DNA of 64,000 bases from contig MNCI01004725.1 of NCBI GenBank assembly GCA_015680685.1, forward strand, positions 52,349 to 116,348. Direction: 5' to 3'. A program made the position numbers and the translations under genes. The stretch is from Gnetum montanum. Taxonomy: Eukaryota; Streptophyta; Gnetopsida; Gnetales; Gnetaceae. The number at the start of each line of letters is the position of its first letter. The first letter of the stretch is position 1. Of this stretch, positions 57,803-64,000 are shown one piece after another. Under the pieces are notes generated by a model, which was given only the letters and a program-made list of their open reading frames with translations, ran no database searches and had not been told where the DNA came from.

Positions 57803-59405
57803 CTAATAATAAACGGAGAATTTAAAAAGTTCTCATTAGTCAAGAAAAATCCATAGTTAGATAAAACAATAAATATTCTATATGAAGAATAGAAGAAGCA
57901 ATGTATTTTAAAGGTTCTTTGCTATTTGATGGACAAGAAAAGGCGAAAAAGAAAATTTTCACATTTTTCTCTAAGAGTCACTACATAAGCATGATAGATA
58001 AAGCCTTGGTGTTTGCTTTTATTTTCTACGATGAAACATTGTATATTTTGCATGTTGTTATTGTATCTACCTAAACAATATATCATTCTAGGACATATAG
58101 CAAAAAAATTTATTTTGCAAGTGAAGTTTGAACATGAAATTTATCACTTAATGAATTAACAGTTAGTAGAGTAGAACAAAGAATAAAAAATTTATTGTTA
58201 TTAGAGGTTGTCTGTTAAAGAATGAGGCATTCTAAATGTGTATTTACAGTACAAGCAAAGCATAAGAGTGTTTGCCTTTTACAATACTCTTTGTTTTGCA
58301 TGAACAGTCACACTTACAAAAAAAAAAATCAAAATGTTGAGCTAAAGGCAATGATTTGTTAGGCAATTTTTATAGATTTCCTAATAATGAACAAAAACAA
58401 ACATAACAAGGTGGACCATCCAGGCTGAATTTTCATAATGGAATTTGTGCCTAGCCTATAGGTTGTTTGACGTACACACAGACTGCATGAATTCACGATG
58501 CATTAGTTGGATGCACATTAATAGATTTTGTAAGATGCACTCATGCTTATAATGAAAGGTCATAATTTCAATAGGTTACATCTTTTACTTTTATACACAA
58601 CTCATAATAGTGAAATATGTCATTGCAGTTCCAAAATGGTGCCAAGGGCTTCATCTAGCTCCTTACCACAATCACTGAACCTAAAGATGCTAACTGCATA
58701 AATTTTAAAGGCTTTCAATAAAGACGGTTGCACCAACAAGCATATATTGACCAGGCAGAGTTGTATGGTATTCCATGTGAGATGTATTATTGTATTACAT
58801 CAACACTGCTTATCTCTTTAATAGAATCATTCATGACATTGAAAGTTATTTGAAACCAATTCCATGGTGTTTTAGACAAATAAAATTCAAAGTAAATAAA
58901 TTCCACTTAGTTTTCTAACAACGTTATAAACTTTGTAAACTATTTTTTACTTGGCAGAAAAGGCAACTGCATTCACCAAACAGATGTTAATCTATTCTTA
59001 TTTTAAAGAGGCATAGGGTTGATTGTAACAGGGATAATATCAGTGAAGGTTTATTGAATGGCCAGATTTACAGGATAATTTTTGGTCCATTGCTTTAGGT
59101 GGTAACTGTTTCAATGAATTCTTGAGTCATTTAACACCTTTTAGTTGCAGGTAAAACCTACGCTCTAAAAAACTTGACTATTTTTGTCTGGGTTTACTAT
59201 AATTTCGCATTCAATATTCAAATTTGATTGCAATCTATGTGTGACCTCCGATGTTCAATATTAGTTCTATTGATGTAACGGCAAATTTATGTTCTGGCAT
59301 TAGAAAAGGAAAGTAACACAAATGCAAATTCATTTTAAAGGGGGGAAATTTCAAAATATCAATTCTAGCAGTGGGGCTAGAATATATATGGATATTATGC
59401 TATAT

Positions 59406-59446
59406 CGGATCCATTTTTCCTCTTGAGAATCAAAGCTTCCATCCAT
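59406..59446 (-). pseudogene. ENDOV: ENDOV exon 1 (start codon)
   Basis: ATG 59446-59444, MDGSFDSQEEKWI plus two bases (CG). These complete an Arg codon with the first base of exon 2, giving the family-like KWIREQ. The next bases are atatag where a GT donor is expected. Intron 1 would be 1603 nt. A second ATG-like start does not exist in frame. Confidence 0.55.
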
Positions 59447-60032
59447 GGGGCTTCAATGTAGGTTTGGTAGATTGATTAATCATAAATCCTCTAGATAGAT
59501 TCTCAACAAACACCACTGCAACACTGTAATACTAATTTACCAAAAATTCAACCCCTAAATCTAACCATGGAAAATTTTAAGATTGCCCACCTGTCAACGT
59601 TAAATTGGAAGTGACTTGCCGCGTCTTAATCCTGATCTCTGGTGTGTCTATGCAATCATGACCAATTTCTCCAAAAAAAATGTGTAATTTTGATCAAAAT
59701 GTGTACAGTGGTAATTCGTTTAGCAATTTCTTTCCTTTGTTTTGTTTCCTCCATCGTGATGGCATTATTTTGTATTGAGCATCACCTTTTGGAACACGAC
59801 TTCCATTTGAAGAAAAATAAACATAAAGGATAATGTTACAATAACTAAATAAATATTCTTTATCATAAAGGATATTGTTACAATAACTAAATAAATATTC
59901 TTTATGATAGCAAAACTTATAAAAATTAGGAAAATTATAATAGGTAATTCATTAAATATGAGTTTTTCCGAAGACTAATAATTTCTTGTTCATCTTTCTT
60001 AAAAATTAACATAAAATTATATAATGTGGGGG
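59447..60032 (-). promoter_or_regulatory. presumed 5' flank of ENDOV
   Basis: No coding region. It holds a short CG-containing patch (ttgccgcgtc, 59616-59625) and a tandem duplication (59828-59908). The transcription start cannot be placed. Confidence 0.3.
59828..59908. repeat. tandem duplication, about 41 bp x 2
   Basis: Two copies of ttgttacaataactaaataa (first copy tg at one position) followed by atattctttatcataa/gata. Confidence 0.9.
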
Positions 60033-60151
60033 TGTTGGAACCCAAAATAATTGAAACATAGGTGCACCCCAAAATTTATAGAAGGTTACAACTTACAGCT
60101 CCATAGTAGAGTTGAACCTATGACCTAGGGTTATTAGGCTAAGACCCATAC
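60033..60151 (-). repeat. tRNA-derived SINE interrupted by an LTR
   Basis: On the minus strand: cttagcctaataaccctagg, a B-box-like aggttcaactctactatgg, ctataaattttggggtgcac, cctatgtttcaattattttg. The upstream half of the head is missing exactly where the LTR starts at 60152, so the LTR element inserted into the SINE. Confidence 0.7.
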
Positions 60152-60870
60152 TGATGAGTGGCGAGGTACCCCTACACTCAACCATACGAAACGAGTGTTG
60201 CACGTGCGATTCGGTCGAACTCCGCAGATGGACTAGTTGTGGCACCTAGATAGTTAGCCTTAGGTTGCAGTTTGCTGTCTTCCCACCTGGACTAGTATTG
60301 CATTTGTCNGGATTACCAAGCGTAGATCCCAAATACGCCACTAGGTTACTAAGCGTAGATCCTAGCTACACCACTGGACTACCAAGCAGTCACACTTAAA
60401 TGCTCGTAATCAAGTCGTACTCGTTCCGCATTCTAGGAGTTTAAGGGTGAGAGAGAGAAAATAATAAATAACATTAAATAAATAAACAAACAAATAAATA
60501 ACAAAGTGAATGCTGCAATGATGAAGTAATATCGATCTTTATTGTCGGTCATGTGCGTGTCCAAGAATGGCACACTCGAATAAAGACACTGTACAATTAC
60601 ATTCACCACATTGCGGGCAGACATGGGAAAAAAATCTAACTCTAAAGGGATCAAACTACCAGAGCTTCGCTACTCTAAAACTGGGATCCCCAAACAAGGG
60701 AGTGTTGCCTCTTATTTATAGACATTGCAGTGGACTGCAATATCACGTACGCGATATCGCGGGGGATGCGATATCGCGGTGGATGCGATATTGCGGGGGA
60801 TGCGATATTGTGGGGGATGCGATATCGCGGTGGACGCGATATTACAGCCTATGCGAATCGTGTCTCATCA
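60152..60870 (-). repeat. Athila-like 3' LTR with expanded U3 palindrome array
   Basis: TGATGAGTGG to TGTCTCATCA on plus, 719 bp; a single N at 60309. TATA on minus (60713-60721). U3 holds six to seven units of an 18-bp repeat, gatgcgatatcgcgg(t/g)g-like, at 60731-60845. Confidence 0.9.
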
Positions 60871-60881
60871 TACCCCCACGA
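60871..60881 (-). promoter_or_regulatory. polypurine tract
   Basis: Minus tcgtgggggta immediately before U3, identical to that of element 1. Confidence 0.85.
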
Positions 60882-61041
60882 CTGAATAAAAACTCGTCCT
60901 CGAGTTATAAGGAGAACAAGCTTCATTGATTACACAGTGGATAGGTATGGGATTATTAACTGGAAAAAGAAATGGATTAATGCCGCAATGTGGGAAGACA
61001 CAACATAGAGAAAAAATACTACAACTACAAAAATGTGGAAC

Positions 61042-63841
61042 TCATGTAGTTCCTGGTGGCGGTGGCTCCTCCATGGGTGCTTTCCCCTTGTCACGTGCTT
61101 TAAGCTTGGAAGGTTGACGATGCTGAAGAATGACCTGGAGCTTCTCCTCTTTAGTCCGAGTGTCCTGTGCCGTCCATGCTAATGTTCTGATGTTTGACGG
61201 AGTCAGCACCTCCCACGGACAGGGTAGTTGTGGAAACATCTGATTAGCTTTAACGTACCATGCCGCGAACACCCGTCGTTCCTCTTCATAGGCTCTGGCT
61301 TTATCTTTGTATTCATAGAGCTTTGTTAGCCATCAAGCCAAGTCAGTTGCCACATCTTTTTGTCCTTGGTAGCTTTCTTTTACCACCGCAAGTTTAGAAT
61401 TTGCGACATCTAGTTTCTCAGCCAACTTCTTTGGCTCTGCAAATTCTGCTTCATATTTGATATGGGTGGAAGCTACCTGCTACTTGAGCTCTGACCTCGG
61501 GTGTCCTACTGTTAACATGGCCAGGTTGGCATATCTGAGGTTTGCCAACTCCATGTACTTTGTCAAGTCTTGGATTTGTAGGTCCCGATTCTTAATTTCC
61601 GCTTGGTGGGTGAAGGCGTAAGTGTCCAATATGGCCCTCCAATCAGTGTGCTGAGCATTGATGTTGTTGATTTGGGCCTTGGCCATATGGATCTCCTTCT
61701 TCAGGATTTGTTTGTACATCCCCACCTGATCACGAAAATGCTCCTTCAGCTTCTTGTGTCGTTTACGTCATTCTGCCACGTGCTAATCTTGATGGCTGAT
61801 TTTTGTTGAATAGCGTGTACCTCCTCCATTGAGAGGGTTCAATTTTCTCTGGCTAAACGGCTTACATCTCGGTTGACCCGAATGAACTGTTCTCGTAACT
61901 AATGAAAGTGTTCATCAAGAACATTCTTTTGTTTCTCCACAGAAGTCAACCGAAGGTTATCAGCAACCAACTGCTTGTTTTCTTCTTCTAAGGCCCTGAG
62001 TGCCTTAATATGCACATGAGTTTGCGCTTGAGCTGCGGAGGCATCCCAAGTGGTCGTTTCCTTTTCTTTTGCCACCTTCTTATTTTCTGCAATTAACTTT
62101 GTTAATTACTCGATTCTAAAATTGTCTAGCTGGTCTGCGGGAACAAATTGCAAAGGATCCTGCTGTGCTGCTTGTAAGGCTACGAGCTGCTCTTGTAATT
62201 TCTGGACTTCAGCTTCAGCATGCTCTGCCTTTACCTCGGATATGACTAGCTTCCCCTTTGTGGAAATGAGGTCTGATTGAATTGTTGTTACATCCTGGAG
62301 GATGTCAAACAGAGACGTCAAAACTTGTCATGTTTGAAGCAGTCTGTCCAGTGCATCCTCATGTTCTGCAGGAGTCATTGAGGTTCCAACAAGAGTTTGA
62401 GCATCCCATGCTCCTAAAAGATCTGCTGGTGGCACAACAGGTACATTGAAGCATTCTTTGATGTGGTCAGCAACCACTTCAGTAGCTCCTGCAGCATCCT
62501 GGTGTTGCATGACCATCACAGTGAACCCTTCACCAGTCTCTAATTGCACTTGAAAAGATGTTGCGTTTCCTGAGATCTGTTGTGACCATCTGCTTTCCCC
62601 TCCTCCTGTTTGAATGGATAACTCACCCCTTGTGTGATCTAACGAAATAGTAGGCTGGTCGACATCATCGATGACGTGGAAGAGATTTGTGTCATCACGA
62701 CTTCCCCAACTAACCATCTTGGTGATGGCCCTAAGATGGCTCATCAACGGTTTGTAGTCTTGCGGCGGAGATGGCTGATCCTAGCCTGTGCTGGGACCTG
62801 CTTCTTGTTGTTGGCTGGGACCTGTGGCTGGAGGTTGACTGGGTCCTGCAAGTTGAGTTACAGGTGATCCAGTCATCTGTTCTTCTTCTTCATCTGGTCC
62901 CAGCTCCTCACCAGTGCTCTTTCTTGGAGCTGGCGCCTTTAATAATTCAGCATAAGAAGCATTTTGGGCCTTTCAGAGGACGTCATTTGTGTATCCCCAA
63001 ATACTAGCCCGTCGGCACAATTTTCTGATAAGACAGGGAAAAGGGAGTGCTATCTTCCCTAACTTCCATTCTTCGAATCACCTTAGGATCTTCATCAAAT
63101 ATAGATGGGGAAGGTTGGCATTAACCTTTCTCATCAACATTGCACATCCTCTCGTCGCATACGTTGATATTCTTTTCAAACTTTTAGTGGGGAAGAGGTG
63201 ATAGGTTCCAATTTTAAAATAAACTCGCTCTTCCATCGTCAGCTCACCAAAAGCTTTATTTCTACCATAAGCCTTCTCTAACCAATCCTTTCGCACATTA
63301 GGGTTTGATCGGGTAGATAATCGAGCAACATGGGGGCAACATGGGGGCCTGAATTCGGAAGGTTTAACACTTCTGAAATTGCCTGTGCAAAAAAATCTAC
63401 TGTCACACCAAAAATATTAACCATGGTGCCTTGATCCTTATTGTGCCAGAACAGGTATGTTTCACCTAAGTACCAGGCACCGCACTTAGAGAGGATAGGC
63501 CATAAGGGAGACCCTTTAAGGTGATCCCTAACAGTCTCAGGAGCAAACTATGCAAAAGGTTTAAAGTTAAGCTCCATGATCACTGTAGCAATTGTGGACT
63601 TCGTATGGATAGCCTGAACACATTCCGGGGGCAACGTGAGTTGTTGTCCCAGTTCAGGTGCAGCAGCAGCTCCTCTTTCTACCTGTCTGGATTGTCCTGT
63701 AGGAGGTTCTTCTTGATGGATGCTAAACGATTGCACCTCCTGTTCTGCATGTTGTCTGGCAGGGACTCATCTTCCACCTCTTTGAGGTTGTTTTGCTTCA
63801 CCTTGAGTAGGACCCTCTCGCTGAGCACGTTTCGGGGCCAT
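61042..63841 (-). pseudogene. extra 3' ORF, best copy: conserved domain plus long coiled coil
   Basis: From ATG 63841 (MAPKRAQREGPTQGEAKQ) to TGA near 61042, about 930 codons with several stops/shifts. N-terminal part: MELNFKPFA (63560), APETVRDHLKGSPLWPILSK, CGAWYLGETYLFWHNKDQ, then KIGTYHLFPTKSLKRISTYA, NANLPHLYLMKILR and IALPFPCLIRKLC-IWGYTNDV. A Pro/Gln linker (PSQPPATGPSQQQEAGPS) follows. Next is a predominantly helical region, 62750-61480: EVKAEHAEAEVQKLQEQL, HIKALRALEEENKQLVADN, ARENTLSMEEVHAIQQKS. The C-terminus has CPWEVLTPSNIRTLAW and ends APMEEPPPPGTT. Function unknown. Position matches env-like ORFs of Athila; no membrane segment is apparent. Confidence 0.75.
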
Positions 63842-63895
63842 CTGCAATCACACGGGCCAAACGTTAGTAAGGTTGTTTTCAAAGTTAAGTTATAC
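63842..63895 (-). promoter_or_regulatory. putative 54-nt intron before the extra ORF
   Basis: On the minus strand tagtaag|gtataac and gtgattgcag|ATGG. The acceptor has the usual pyrimidine-lean but T-containing tract of plant introns and abuts the start codon, as in the other copies. Confidence 0.55.
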
Positions 63896-64000
63896 CTTAC
63901 TACATGCCTTTAATTAAAGATCTTATGTTATCGTGTGATTATGCCCAAAAATTATAATAATGGGTCCTATAACATAGGTGGATTTCATTTTAATCTCCCG

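Larger units (their letters stand above)
56572..59446 (-). pseudogene. ENDOV: endonuclease V, 5' exons, with in-frame stop
   Basis: Three minus-strand exons, 59406-59446, 57532-57802 and 56572-56634, join in frame. The conserved family blocks are EQAYLRKQLILEDDIPW, GLDISFRKENPAIACGAL, TVPYIPGFLAFRE and HPCYPQ. Endonuclease V cuts near inosine in nucleic acid (mainly RNA for eukaryotic enzymes). The metal-binding Asp of GLD and Glu of FRE are present. Two defects are visible: TGA replaces the first Gly of the expected Y-V/I-G-G-V-D motif (57691-57693 region), and the exon 1 donor is AT, not GT. The second half (VDGNG, GFGLA--LG, and later catalytic Asp/His) is not seen. Either a recent pseudogene or a gene with sequencing errors and a distant 3' part. 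Confidence 0.75.
60152..64000 (-). mobile_element. Athila-like element, 3' end, continuing beyond the window
   Basis: Minus strand: 3' LTR (60152-60870), PPT (60871-60881), extra ORF (61042-63841), splice-like pair (63842-63895) and the start of the 3' UTR. The least decayed extra ORF in the window, hence relatively young. Confidence 0.85.

Noticed and set aside
56572-59446. Selenocysteine reading of the TGA in endonuclease V
   Set aside because: Land plants lack selenocysteine insertion, and the family has Gly at this position.
60731-60845. CRISPR-like array
   Set aside because: Repeats are tandem palindromes without unique spacers, in a plant retroelement U3.

Overview
The window is plant nuclear DNA. 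The evidence is: Ty3/gypsy elements of plant lineages (a tRNA-Asp-primed Athila/Tat-like family and a Tekay/Del-like chromovirus), L1-type LINE debris, tRNA-derived SINEs, and a spliced plant-type endonuclease V gene. Almost all transposon reading frames are riddled with stops, and the elements are nested and deleted. That fits a large, slowly purged seed-plant genome; the sequence alone does not fix the species. Five N runs (two long, at 23626-24399 and 38863-38930, plus single Ns) show it is a scaffold with joins.

Layout. 1-2960: AT-rich sequence with two possible minus-strand exons of an unrecognised host gene. 2960-6420: SINE copies, an LTR fragment and short repeats. 6421-18000: a minus-strand Athila-like element (element 1) with both LTRs, tRNA-Asp PBS, PPT, decayed gag-PR-RT, a deletion through RNase H and integrase, a long 3' UTR and an extra 3' ORF. 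18190-32253: a minus-strand Tekay/Del-like element, split at its gag zinc knuckle by a plus-strand Athila-like element (element B, 23269-30470). B carries one long gag-protease frame, no RT or integrase, and no extra ORF. 32330-35468: plus-strand 3' end of another Athila-like copy (3' UTR, extra ORF, LTR). 35764-36628: a solo LTR. 36780-41060: a stop-ridden plus-strand gag-PR-RT copy. 41110-45260: unrecognised coding debris, SINEs and LINE RT remnants. 45509-50165: two facing Athila-like fragments, one with integrase. 51750-54185: two L1 endonuclease fragments, then an LTR scrap and a coiled-coil remnant. 56572-59446: endonuclease V exons, minus strand. 60152-64000: minus-strand Athila-like copy with a well-preserved extra ORF.

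The most interesting system is the Athila-like family. Between pol and the 3' LTR, in sense, it carries an extra ORF of about 930 codons: a conserved N-terminal domain followed by a long coiled coil and a conserved C-terminal motif. In the copies examined a splice-acceptor-like AG abuts the start codon, and a donor-like GTA lies 54-62 nt upstream, which suggests expression from spliced RNA, as for retroviral env. Different copies have lost different internal blocks but keep LTRs and the 3' UTR. U3 of one subfamily carries arrays of the palindrome GCGATATCGC.
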